64,000 bases of DNA, taken from Myxococcus terminator_A (GTDB taxonomy: Bacteria; Myxococcota; Myxococcia; Myxococcales; Myxococcaceae). The position numbers and the translations under genes were made by a program. Position 1 is the stretch's first letter. Every line of letters starts with the position of its first letter. The DNA is taken from NCBI GenBank assembly GCA_049194865.1, contig JBLZWL010000003.1, forward strand, positions 124,001 to 188,000, in the 5' to 3' direction. Below, piece after piece: positions 26,853 through 34,149 of this stretch. The notes beneath the pieces were generated by a model. It had not been told where the DNA came from and made no database searches. It worked only from the letters and a program-made list of their open reading frames with translations.

Positions 26853-27410
26853 TCAGCCCTGGGGCTCCTGCGGGCACGACGGGCACATGGGCGGGCAGTC
26901 CTGTGGGCACCACGTCGGCTCGCCCGCGGAGCAGATGAAGTCACCGCACGGGGGCGTGTTGGGGCAGTCGATGGGGCAGGACCACGCATGCTCACCGATG
27001 TCGCAGACACTGTTCCCACAGGAAGGGCTGCCGCAGTCGCCGGGACACGACGCGCTGGTCTCCCCGTTGTTGCAGATGGCATCGCCGCAGTAGGGCGTCG
27101 GCGTGCAGTCGGCGGGACACGACCACTGGGTCTCCCCGTTGTTGCAGATGGCATCGCCACAGAAGGGCACCGAGGAGCAGTCCTCGGGACACGTGGAGCT
27201 GCTCTCCCCGTGGGCGGTGTCACAGAAGTTGTCGCCGCAGATGTAGGCGCAGACCTCGCACGACGGCCAGCTGCCCCCGCACGGACACTGCTCCAGCCCG
27301 GCCTCCACCTGCCCCGGCTCCGCCACGCGGGAGTCGGGCGAGGACGCACCACACGCGGAGAAGAGCCCCAGCGCCAGACTTCCCACGACGACCAACAGAC
27401 GAGACTTCAT
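26853..27410 (-). CDS. Cys-rich repeat lipoprotein
   Basis: 185 residues. Lipoprotein signal MKSRLLVVVGSLALGLFSAC (Cys20). After a short spacer, five repeats of about 22-26 residues follow, each of the form CGDxxCxxGExxxxCPxDC, for example CGDAICNNGETQWSCPADC and CGDAICNNGETSASCPGDC. Each repeat has four Cys and an acidic pair, so small disulfide-tied modules, perhaps calcium-binding, are likely. Two repeats are almost identical at DNA level (see 27057-27158), showing recent duplication. Extracellular adhesin or structural role possible; divergent from the KamA gene. Confidence 0.8.
   Translation of the reverse strand: MKSRLLVVVGSLALGLFSACGASSPDSRVAEPGQVEAGLEQCPCGGSWPSCEVCAYICGDNFCDTAHGESSSTCPEDCSSVPFCGDAICNNGETQWSCPADCTPTPYCGDAICNNGETSASCPGDCGSPSCGNSVCDIGEHAWSCPIDCPNTPPCGDFICSAGEPTWCPQDCPPMCPSCPQEPQG
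27057..27158. repeat. 72-bp period internal DNA repeat
   Basis: The 30-base segment at 27057-27086 recurs at 27129-27158 (72-bp shift) inside the Cys-rich lipoprotein gene, encoding CGDAICNNGET twice. Confidence 0.8.
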
Positions 27411-27729
27411 GGACGGCTCCTTGGAAGAGGGGAAGCCACAATAACAAACACAGACGATGTGTGATTGCGCGGGGCGTCATCGGGGCGCGCTCCGAGAGGA
27501 ATCGCGCCCGGCACCCGGACACTCCGCCAGGGTCTCCCCTCACCCGGAAGCGTCTTTCGACGTTTCTTCACTCGGGCGGGGTGACAGGTCCACGTGCCGT
27601 GTGTTACCCCGAAAGACCACCTCTTTGGTGGTCAAACGGTACGTCTGGTTACCGACAGCCCCACTCCCTCCAGGGCCATGTCCGCGGAGCCATCGCGGAG
27701 GGCCCTGCCATGCCCGAAGCGAGGACCGC
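27411..27729. other. Leader region of the KamA-family gene
   Basis: 319 bp between divergent starts. It holds a perfect hairpin GACCACC-TCTTT-GGTGGTC at 27615-27633, and a 7-codon open frame (ATG 27710 to TGA 27731-27733) with ggaggg 6 bases upstream whose stop overlaps the KamA GTG (GTGA). It could couple or attenuate KamA translation. No other gene seen. Confidence 0.45.
27615..27633. promoter_or_regulatory. Hairpin in KamA leader
   Basis: Perfect 7-bp stem GACCACC/GGTGGTC with loop TCTTT. No T-run follows, so it reads more like a regulatory stem than a terminator. Confidence 0.4.
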
Positions 27730-29067
27730 GTGAGCGCTACATCCAACGCGGTGCGGCCCCTGTCCCTGGGACAGCGGTACCGTGCCTACACCCACAGGAA
27801 CCTGGACGAGCTGACGGCGAGGGCACGCCTGTCATCGGACGAACGGCTCGCCGTGCAGGCGGTGGCCCAGGTGCTCCCCTTTCGCGTCAACACGTACGTG
27901 GTGGACGAGCTCATCGACTGGTCCGCGGCGCCCGACGACCCCATCTACCGGCTCGTGTTTCCCCAGGCGGACATGCTCCCCGCCGCCGACGTGGCGCGCA
28001 TCGTCGACCTGATGCGCTCGGGAGCGCCCAGCCTGGAGTTGGCGGGTGTGGTGCGGGATATCCGCGCGAGCCTCAATCCGCATCCCGCCGGGCAGATGCA
28101 GCTCAACGTGCCCAAGCTCGCCAACGAGGAGCCGCTGCCGGGGCTCCAGCACAAGTATCAGGAGACGGTGCTCTTCTTCCCCAAGCAAGGGCAGACGTGT
28201 CACGCCTACTGCACGTATTGCTTCCGCTGGGCGCAGTTCGTGGGGGACGCGGATTTGAAGTTCGCCTCGCGCGACATCGCCCCCATGGTCGACTACGTGC
28301 GCGAGCATCCGGAGGTCACCAACGTGTTGTTCACCGGGGGCGACCCCATGGTGATGAGCGAGGCGGTGCTGGCGCGCTACATCGAGCCGCTGCTGGAGAT
28401 TGAGCACCTGGAGGCCATCCGCATCGGCACCAAGGCGCTGGCTTACTGGCCGCAGCGCTTCGTCACGGACCCGGACGCGGACGACACGCTGCGCCTGTTC
28501 GAGAAGGTGGTGGCCTCCGGCAAGAGCCTGGCCTTCATGGCGCACTTCTCCCATCCCAACGAGATGATGCCGGACATCGTGCAGGAGGCGGTGCGCCGCA
28601 TCCGCTCCACGGGCGCGGTCATCCGCACCCAGGCGCCGTTGATTCGGACCATCAACGACGACGCGGCCACGTGGGAGCGCATGTGGCGCACGCACCTGCG
28701 CCACGGCATGGTGCCCTATTACATGTTCGTGGAGCGGGACACGGGGCCGCAGGACTACTTCGCCGTCCCGCTCGCCTCCGCCTACGACATCTTTCGCAAC
28801 GCCTACAGACAGGTGTCGGGTCTGGCGCGGACGGTGCGCGGCCCGTCAATGTCCGCCACGCCCGGCAAGGTGTGCGTGGATGGCGTGACGGAAATCGCGG
28901 GCGAGAAGGTCTTCATGCTGCACTTCATCCAGGCCCGGGAGCCGGAGTGGGTGGGCAAGCCCTTCTTCGCGAAGTACGACGAGAAGGCGACGTGGCTGTT
29001 CGACTTGAAGCCCGCGCTGGGCGCCACGCACTTCCCCTGGGAGCTGCCGTTCAAGGCCAACAGCTGA
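27730..29067 (+). CDS. KamA-family radical SAM aminomutase-like enzyme
   Basis: 445 residues. GTG 27730 has a gagga site and overlaps the stop of a 7-codon upstream frame. The radical SAM cluster motif is CHAYCTYCF (Cys157, Cys161, Cys164), with VTNVLFTGGDPMVM as the SAM-binding GGDP strand, then SHPNEM and RTQAPLIRTINDD typical of KamA. A short MSATPGKVCVDG near the C-terminus is where lysine 2,3-aminomutases bind PLP (PGGGGK); here the glycine stretch is reduced. It probably migrates an amino group in an amino acid or related compound; the exact substrate is not readable and EF-P modification is less likely. Confidence 0.82.
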   Translation: MSATSNAVRPLSLGQRYRAYTHRNLDELTARARLSSDERLAVQAVAQVLPFRVNTYVVDELIDWSAAPDDPIYRLVFPQADMLPAADVARIVDLMRSGAPSLELAGVVRDIRASLNPHPAGQMQLNVPKLANEEPLPGLQHKYQETVLFFPKQGQTCHAYCTYCFRWAQFVGDADLKFASRDIAPMVDYVREHPEVTNVLFTGGDPMVMSEAVLARYIEPLLEIEHLEAIRIGTKALAYWPQRFVTDPDADDTLRLFEKVVASGKSLAFMAHFSHPNEMMPDIVQEAVRRIRSTGAVIRTQAPLIRTINDDAATWERMWRTHLRHGMVPYYMFVERDTGPQDYFAVPLASAYDIFRNAYRQVSGLARTVRGPSMSATPGKVCVDGVTEIAGEKVFMLHFIQAREPEWVGKPFFAKYDEKATWLFDLKPALGATHFPWELPFKANS

Positions 29068-29197
29068 AGGTGGACAGGGGGGACACCATGCAGGCCCCGA
29101 GGGAGTACCCAGCAGCCAGGGGTACATGCCCCCCAGCAAGAACGCAGCCACAAGCTCTCGAAATTACTGGGGAAAGAAAGGCGGAGAGGCGCACGCG

Positions 29198-29236
29198 GGT
29201 TGCGTTTAGGTCGATTATCGGTTGCGTCTGGGTCGA
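29198..29236. promoter_or_regulatory. Direct-repeat operator before HTH/PIN pair
   Basis: GGTTGCGTTTAGGTCGA at 29198-29214 and GGTTGCGTCTGGGTCGA at 29220-29236: 15 of 17 bases match, 22-bp period (about two helical turns). A likely autoregulatory site of the antitoxin, 35 bases before its start. Confidence 0.6.
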
Positions 29237-29271
29237 ATGTTCCTTAGCTTGAACCCCGTGGAGGTTCCAAC

Positions 29272-29766
29272 ATGACGACCGCTGCGGCGCAGCTCCTGGA
29301 AGACCGTATCCGCCGGATGACGCCCGTATCAGCCCCCCCGGACCAGCAGGCCGAGGTCGTGGCGCTCTCACGCATGCTTGGCGGTGCCACCACTCAAAGA
29401 AAACTAGCCGCCCAATGCCAGCTGGTTGGCCCAACAGGCGAGCATATTGCGATTCCCGAGGCTGTGTTCTACGTCCTGGAACGTGTCGTTGAGGTGATGG
29501 CACGCGGGGATGCGATCACGGTTGTACCCGTCGGCAAGCAGCTGACGACACAGCAAGCCGCGGACTTGCTGAACGTGTCGCGGCAGTACCTCATCCGTCT
29601 GCTTGATGAGAAGAGAATCCCCTACACGAAGACGGGGAAACATCGGCGGCTACGCATCGAGGATGTCCTCAGCTTCAAGGAAAAGCAGTCCAAAGCGCGC
29701 GGGGCAGCTCTCGATGAGCTCACGCAGCTGAGTGAAGACCTGGGCGGATACGAAGAGCTGGACTAG
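29272..29766 (+). CDS. Excisionase-type HTH antitoxin (PIN partner)
   Basis: 164 residues; ggaggtt precedes the ATG at 29272. The DNA-binding part near residues 88-140 is QLTTQQAADLLNVSRQYLIRLLDEKRIPYTKTGKHRRLRIEDVLSFKEKQ, an excisionase/MerR-like HTH, with an acidic C-terminal tail that probably binds the toxin. The N-terminal half is helical. It is followed after 18 bases by a PIN-domain gene. HTH plus PIN pairs are type II toxin-antitoxin systems; the repeats upstream suit autorepression. Confidence 0.85.
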   Translation: MTTAAAQLLEDRIRRMTPVSAPPDQQAEVVALSRMLGGATTQRKLAAQCQLVGPTGEHIAIPEAVFYVLERVVEVMARGDAITVVPVGKQLTTQQAADLLNVSRQYLIRLLDEKRIPYTKTGKHRRLRIEDVLSFKEKQSKARGAALDELTQLSEDLGGYEELD

Positions 29767-29784
29767 ATCGGCTCGCGAATCCGC

Positions 29785-30279
29785 ATGATTCCTGCTCCCT
29801 TCAAAGTCGTTCTGGACGCGAACGTCCTCTACCCATTCTCGTTGCGCGACACGCTGTTACGCGCAGCGTCCGAAGGGCTCTTCCAGGTCTACTGGTCGGA
29901 AGAGATCCTTGATGAAGCACTCCGTAATCTTGTCGGGACCCGCAATATGACGGAGCAACAAGCTGAACGACTCCGGGCTGCGATGGACAGAGCCTTTCCG
30001 GAAGCGATGATCACGGGTCACGAGGACCTCATTCCCGCGATGAAGAACGATCAAAAAGATCGGCATGTCGTCGCGGTCGCAGTGAAGGCTGGAGCCCAAG
30101 TCGTTGTAACGAGCAACCTGAGAGACTTCCGCGAGCTTCCCACTGGGATAGAAGCGCAATCGCCAGACGATTTCCTTGTCCACCTCTTTGATCTCAATCC
30201 CGACGGCGTGGTCGAACTGGTGAGGGAACAGGCAAAGGCTCTACGGAACCCACCTCGCTCCTTTGAGGAGCTGCTTTAG
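29785..30279 (+). CDS. PIN-domain ribonuclease toxin
   Basis: 164 residues. PIN acidic residues are present: VVLDANVL (Asp11), EILDEALRNL (Glu44), QKDRHVVAVAVKAGAQVVVTSNLRDF (Asp92, then Asn111 and Asp114). VapC-like enzymes cut RNA (often tRNA or rRNA) and stop growth. Ends with a PRSFEELL tail. Co-transcribed with the HTH antitoxin. Base composition is visibly less GC-biased than neighbouring metabolism genes, consistent with a mobile TA cassette. Confidence 0.88.
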   Translation: MIPAPFKVVLDANVLYPFSLRDTLLRAASEGLFQVYWSEEILDEALRNLVGTRNMTEQQAERLRAAMDRAFPEAMITGHEDLIPAMKNDQKDRHVVAVAVKAGAQVVVTSNLRDFRELPTGIEAQSPDDFLVHLFDLNPDGVVELVREQAKALRNPPRSFEELL

Positions 30280-30338
30280 GGTCTGGCCAAAATGGTTCCC
30301 GACTTCGCTGCGGCCGTCCGCATGCACGCGAAAACGGC

Positions 30339-31223
30339 CTAACCTCCCAGGATGAGGATGGCCATGCCGAGGATGAGCACGGCAATCATCCCGGACTTCA
30401 AGAGGACGTTGGCCTCGCGAAAGAAGAGCGCCGACAGGACGAAGCCCACGATGAGGCTCGTCCTGCGCAGCACGGACAGGTGCGTCACCATCGCCTCTGG
30501 CTCGGTGATGGCGACGAAGTAGATGAGCTCGGCCGCCACCCAGGAGCACCCCACCAGCGGAATGCCCCAACTCCAGGTGAGGCCCAGTCCCAGTCCGCCG
30601 TTGCGCAGCATGTACGGCACGAAGACCAGCGCGGACAGGATGCAGCGCTGGAACGCGGAGCTGGCTTGCAACTCCAGCACGGGCAGGCCCAGCCGCGAGA
30701 CGAGGAACTTGTCATACACGGTGGTCGCCGCCGACAACGCGGTGGCGGACAACATCCACCACACGGAGCGGTTCTTCGCCAGCACCAGCCCCTCCTTCCG
30801 GCCGACGATGGCGAGCACGTAGTACGAACAGACGGTGAGCATCAGCCCGAGGAACTGCACGGGCGTCAGCAGCTCGCGGAACATCAGGAAGCCGCCCGCG
30901 AGCGTCCACAGCGGGCCGGAGGCGCGCACCGCTCCAGCGATGGAGATGGGCAGCTCGCGGACCGCGTAGTACGCGAGGATCCACGACGCCGTCATCGCCA
31001 CGCCCTTGGGCAACAGCCACGCCTGCTCTCGCCACGTCAATCCAAACGGCTCGACGTGGATGGGCAGCGCCCCCGGAATCAGCACCGGCACCCAGCACAG
31101 CGCGCCGAAGAGGGACGACCACATGACCACGGGGATGACGCTGTTGCCCGTCATCGCCTTCTTCGTCCAGACATCGTAGAGGCCGAGCATCACGCCCGCG
31201 CCCAGGCCATACGCAATCCACAT
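30339..31223 (-). CDS. EamA/DMT-family permease
   Basis: 294 residues from ATG 31223 (a GTG at 31265 also possible). Ten hydrophobic segments in two repeats of five, as in drug/metabolite transporters: first half MWIAYGLGAGVMLGLYDVWTKKAM, second half MLSATALSAATTVYDKFLVSRLG. The SIAGAVRASGPLWTLAGGFLMFRE and THLSVLRRTSLIVGFVLSALFFRE segments are the end-of-repeat signatures. Inner-membrane exporter or importer of a small metabolite, possibly the product of the three upstream genes in the same orientation. Confidence 0.87.
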   Translation of the reverse strand: MWIAYGLGAGVMLGLYDVWTKKAMTGNSVIPVVMWSSLFGALCWVPVLIPGALPIHVEPFGLTWREQAWLLPKGVAMTASWILAYYAVRELPISIAGAVRASGPLWTLAGGFLMFRELLTPVQFLGLMLTVCSYYVLAIVGRKEGLVLAKNRSVWWMLSATALSAATTVYDKFLVSRLGLPVLELQASSAFQRCILSALVFVPYMLRNGGLGLGLTWSWGIPLVGCSWVAAELIYFVAITEPEAMVTHLSVLRRTSLIVGFVLSALFFREANVLLKSGMIAVLILGMAILILGG

Positions 31224-31337
31224 GATTGAGGTCTTCGAGGCAAAGAGGTGCCCGCCCGGGGCCACGGCTTCGCGGGGCCCCAGGTCAGGAGCACGGCGGA
31301 GCCACGACGAGGCCCCGCCGGCGAGAGAGTCTTTCCG

Positions 31338-32108
31338 TCAGCCTTCGAGCGAGCGGAAGGCGTCCAATGTCTGCCGCAGATGCTCCGGAGACTTCGTGCC
31401 CGTCAGCACGTAGCCGGAGAAGCGCTGCTGGAGGATGTGAGCCAATGACTCGCGCATGGACAGCCGCGCATCCCTCCCCTCCTCCTGGAGCAACTGCCCC
31501 ATGGCGAAGGGCCGGTTGACCAGGACCTGGAGCCCGTGTCGGGCCGCCAGCTCGAAGGCCGGCTCCAGCGTCCGGTGGAGCAGGTTGTACGGGAACTGGA
31601 GGAAGGAATAGACGCCCGCGGCACAGGCCGCCTCCGCGCCGGCCCAATCACTCACACTGGCCCCCACCCGGGAGATGCCGAACGTCCCCGCGTATTCGAG
31701 CACGCGCAGCACCTCGGGCGAGCCCACGTTGGCCGCCGTCGCCTTGTGCACCTGGAGCAGGTCGATGTGCCCGAGCAGGCGCGCGCTCTCGTCCAGGCTC
31801 CGGCGGAGCGCGTCCGGCGAGTGGTCCGTGAAGGACGTCTGCCGCTCCGCGTCCCAGTGCTCGCCCAGCTTGGTGGCCACGAAGACGGAGCTTCGCGCGG
31901 AGCCGAGCCCCGACAGGAACGCGCCGAAGCGCTGCTCGCTCGAGCCATACGCGGGCGCGGTGTCGAAGCAGCGAACGCCCAGCTCCAGGGCGGTGTCGAG
32001 CAGCCTTCGGCCATCGGCCTCCGACGGAGGCGGCTCCGAGCGATAGCCCCACGTGCGCCCGAGCGAGAGCAGTCCGAGCCCCAGCTCCACGGGCCTCGTC
32101 CCACTCAT
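31338..32108 (-). CDS. Aldo/keto reductase
   Basis: 256 residues. TIM-barrel family: GLGLLSLGRTWG near the start, RCFDTAPAYGSSEQRFGAFL with catalytic Asp50 region and Tyr54, FVATKLGEHW with the Lys, and DLLQVHKA with the His. C-terminal NRPFAMGQLL and LTGTKSPEHL bind NADP. Its ATG overlaps the stop of the LbH gene (ATGA). Third gene of the operon from 33890. Substrate unknown, but the neighbours (FAD amine/hydroxyacid-type oxidase, sugar-type transferase) suggest a sugar or aminosugar derivative. Confidence 0.88.
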   Translation of the reverse strand: MSGTRPVELGLGLLSLGRTWGYRSEPPPSEADGRRLLDTALELGVRCFDTAPAYGSSEQRFGAFLSGLGSARSSVFVATKLGEHWDAERQTSFTDHSPDALRRSLDESARLLGHIDLLQVHKATAANVGSPEVLRVLEYAGTFGISRVGASVSDWAGAEAACAAGVYSFLQFPYNLLHRTLEPAFELAARHGLQVLVNRPFAMGQLLQEEGRDARLSMRESLAHILQQRFSGYVLTGTKSPEHLRQTLDAFRSLEG

Positions 32109-32731
32109 GACTTCACCTTGGGGTGATAGAACGCCTGCGGCTTCACGTCCTCGGCGCGGAAGCCTCCATTGCCCAGGATGACCTGTCCCACGCCCAGCGC
32201 GAGGCCACGGGCCGTGCCCGAGCCCTTCAGCACCGCCGCGCGCACGTCCGGGTCCGGGTCGCTGAAGGCCGCTCCCGCCGCGAGCTGACAGCTGTCCACG
32301 GTGATGGCCCCGAGCACCTGCGTCCCGGAGCCGAGCACGCTCTCTCCGAACACGGACGCGCCGCCCAGATACCGGCCCCCGTCGCCCACGGTGATGCGCG
32401 CGCCAGCCCGGTTCGCCTTCGCCGTGAAGCCGCCCTCACCGAACTGGTTGCCGTCACCGACGACGATGCTGCCCGTCTCGGCGGCCAGCAGCGTCCCCGT
32501 GTGGAGGATGTTGCGACTGCCCAGTTGGAACTCCGCCGTGGCCGCGCAGGTGAGCGTGACACACGGATGGATGACATTGCCCTCGCCGATGCGCAGGTGC
32601 CGCGAGATGAGCACGGAGAAGGGGTCGTAGACGACGTTCCCAGTGTCCGCGAGCGCGAGCACCTCCTCGACGGTGAGCAGGCCCGCCGAGCGCCGGGGCG
32701 CATCCAGGGCCGCGAGCAGGTCAAGCCGCAT
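32105..32731 (-). CDS. Left-handed beta-helix protein
   Basis: 208 residues; ATG 32731 with gggagg upstream, overlapping the end of the FAD gene by 11 bases. Hexapeptide-like repeats run through the centre: LRIGEGNVIHPCVTL, FQLGSRNILHTGTLL, IVVGDGNQFGEGGF, ITVGDGGRYLGGASV, LGSGTQVLGAITV. This is an acyltransferase-like parallel beta-helix (LbH), though a trimeric structural or carbonic-anhydrase-like role is possible. No clear catalytic His-Asn pair stands out. Middle gene of the FAD/LbH/AKR/DMT operon. Confidence 0.75.
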   Translation of the reverse strand: MRLDLLAALDAPRRSAGLLTVEEVLALADTGNVVYDPFSVLISRHLRIGEGNVIHPCVTLTCAATAEFQLGSRNILHTGTLLAAETGSIVVGDGNQFGEGGFTAKANRAGARITVGDGGRYLGGASVFGESVLGSGTQVLGAITVDSCQLAAGAAFSDPDPDVRAAVLKGSGTARGLALGVGQVILGNGGFRAEDVKPQAFYHPKVKS

Positions 32732-33890
32732 GGGGGGCCTCCCGCACGACGGACGCGAGGCTCGCGTGCAGCACGTCACACGGACGCTGCGCGATGAGCC
32801 CATCCTCCAGTCGATCGTAGAGCCGCGCCGTCAGCACGTCCGTGAGGAACGGCGCCTCCGTCATCTTCCCCGGCAGGATGCAGATGTGGCCGGGCACCGG
32901 CTCGTGGATGGCGATGTTGAGCGAGCGCGCGGAGCCCGCGTCGGGCGCGAAGTCGACCTTGGTGCAGGCCACATCACTGTGTGGCCCCGCGTTGCGCCAG
33001 CCCGGCACCAGCCGCTCCAGCGCGCGGTGGAGGTTGTCCGCCCGCTCGGGCACCACGTTGTAGTCGGGGTTGGCGCACAGGAGCGCGTCCTCGTTGAGCC
33101 CGACGACGCTGTAGTCACCGTGGTGCATCATCGCCGCCTCGTGCGCGTCCACGTAGAACAGCCCGTGCCCGCCCAGGCGCGGCACCACCACCAGGTGGCT
33201 CTTCCAGTAGCGGATGGGCAGCTCCAACCCGAAGAACTGGCGGAACAAGTCCCGCGCCCCGAAGCCCGTCGAGTAGACGAACAGCCGCGACTCGATTTGG
33301 AGCGTCTCCCCGTCCGCGGTGATGACGGTGGCCTCCGAGCCACTGACGCGCTCCAGCCGCGAGCCCGTGAGGACCTCCGCGCCCCCCTGCTGCGCGGACG
33401 TGTACAGCTTGCGATACAGCATCCGCGTGTTGATGCTGACATCCGCCACTTCGAACACGGCGGACGCGCGAGACAGGTCCGCCGACGGGAAGCGCGCCTT
33501 CGCCTGTGCCTGCGTCAACGGACGGTGGATGACGCCCGCCTCCTCCCAGCGCGAGACGAGCTCCGGGAGCCGGTCCGCGTCTCGCACCAGCACGAGCGGC
33601 GGCCGGTCCGCGTCCTCCACGGCCTCCGGCGCGAAGGCGCGAATCTGCTCGTGCCCGTAGATGCACCGCCGCGCCACCTGGATGGCGGCCTGCCGGTCCT
33701 TCACGGAGCCGGCGTGATAGCTGCCCCGGTGCAGCCAGCCCTCGTTCCGCGTCGACGGGCCACTGGCCAACGTCGGCTGCTTCTCCAATAACAACAACCG
33801 CAGGCCGAGCCGCGCCAGCTTGTGGCTCGCCATCAACCCCGTCACGCCTCCGCCCACCAGCACCACGTCATACCGACGGATGTTTCGCAT
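32721..33890 (-). CDS. FAD-dependent oxidoreductase (DAO family)
   Basis: 389 residues from ATG 33890 (ggggaga upstream; a GTG at 33929 lies further out). Rossmann FAD site YDVVLVGGGVTGLMASHKLARLGLRLLLLEKQ, then a GPSTRNEGWLHRGSYHAGS segment typical of D-amino-acid/2-hydroxyglutarate oxidase folds, and an HIC ILPGKMTE flavin-closing end. First gene of a four-gene minus-strand operon; the 19-bp palindrome at 33953-33971 sits in its promoter. Substrate not readable. Confidence 0.82.
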   Translation of the reverse strand: MRNIRRYDVVLVGGGVTGLMASHKLARLGLRLLLLEKQPTLASGPSTRNEGWLHRGSYHAGSVKDRQAAIQVARRCIYGHEQIRAFAPEAVEDADRPPLVLVRDADRLPELVSRWEEAGVIHRPLTQAQAKARFPSADLSRASAVFEVADVSINTRMLYRKLYTSAQQGGAEVLTGSRLERVSGSEATVITADGETLQIESRLFVYSTGFGARDLFRQFFGLELPIRYWKSHLVVVPRLGGHGLFYVDAHEAAMMHHGDYSVVGLNEDALLCANPDYNVVPERADNLHRALERLVPGWRNAGPHSDVACTKVDFAPDAGSARSLNIAIHEPVPGHICILPGKMTEAPFLTDVLTARLYDRLEDGLIAQRPCDVLHASLASVVREAPHAA

Positions 33891-33952
33891 CACGAAGCTC
33901 TCCCCATGTCCGGTCGCACCGTCACGCACCCGCCGTGACAGAGAATTTTCAC

Positions 33953-33971
33953 AATCGTGACTTTCACGATT
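33953..33971. promoter_or_regulatory. Perfect 19-bp palindrome, operator candidate
   Basis: AATCGTGA-CTT-TCACGATT, 62 bp before the FAD gene start and 178 bp before the lipoprotein at 34150, in an AT-rich patch. No regulator gene is nearby, so the binding protein is encoded elsewhere. Confidence 0.6.
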
Positions 33972-34149
33972 AGCTCGATTTGCTACTATTGACGCTTTGC
34001 GTCTGACTTAGGAAGGACGCGGCGGGTGTGGCGCCTCGGGGGCGTGAAGCACCACTCCGGGTGGGCTCGCGCGGTGCTCCCCGAGCGACAGGCACCGAAG
34101 CAAACTGGCGAGGGGCGTTCTCCTGGAAAATCATCAGGAGGCTGCAACC

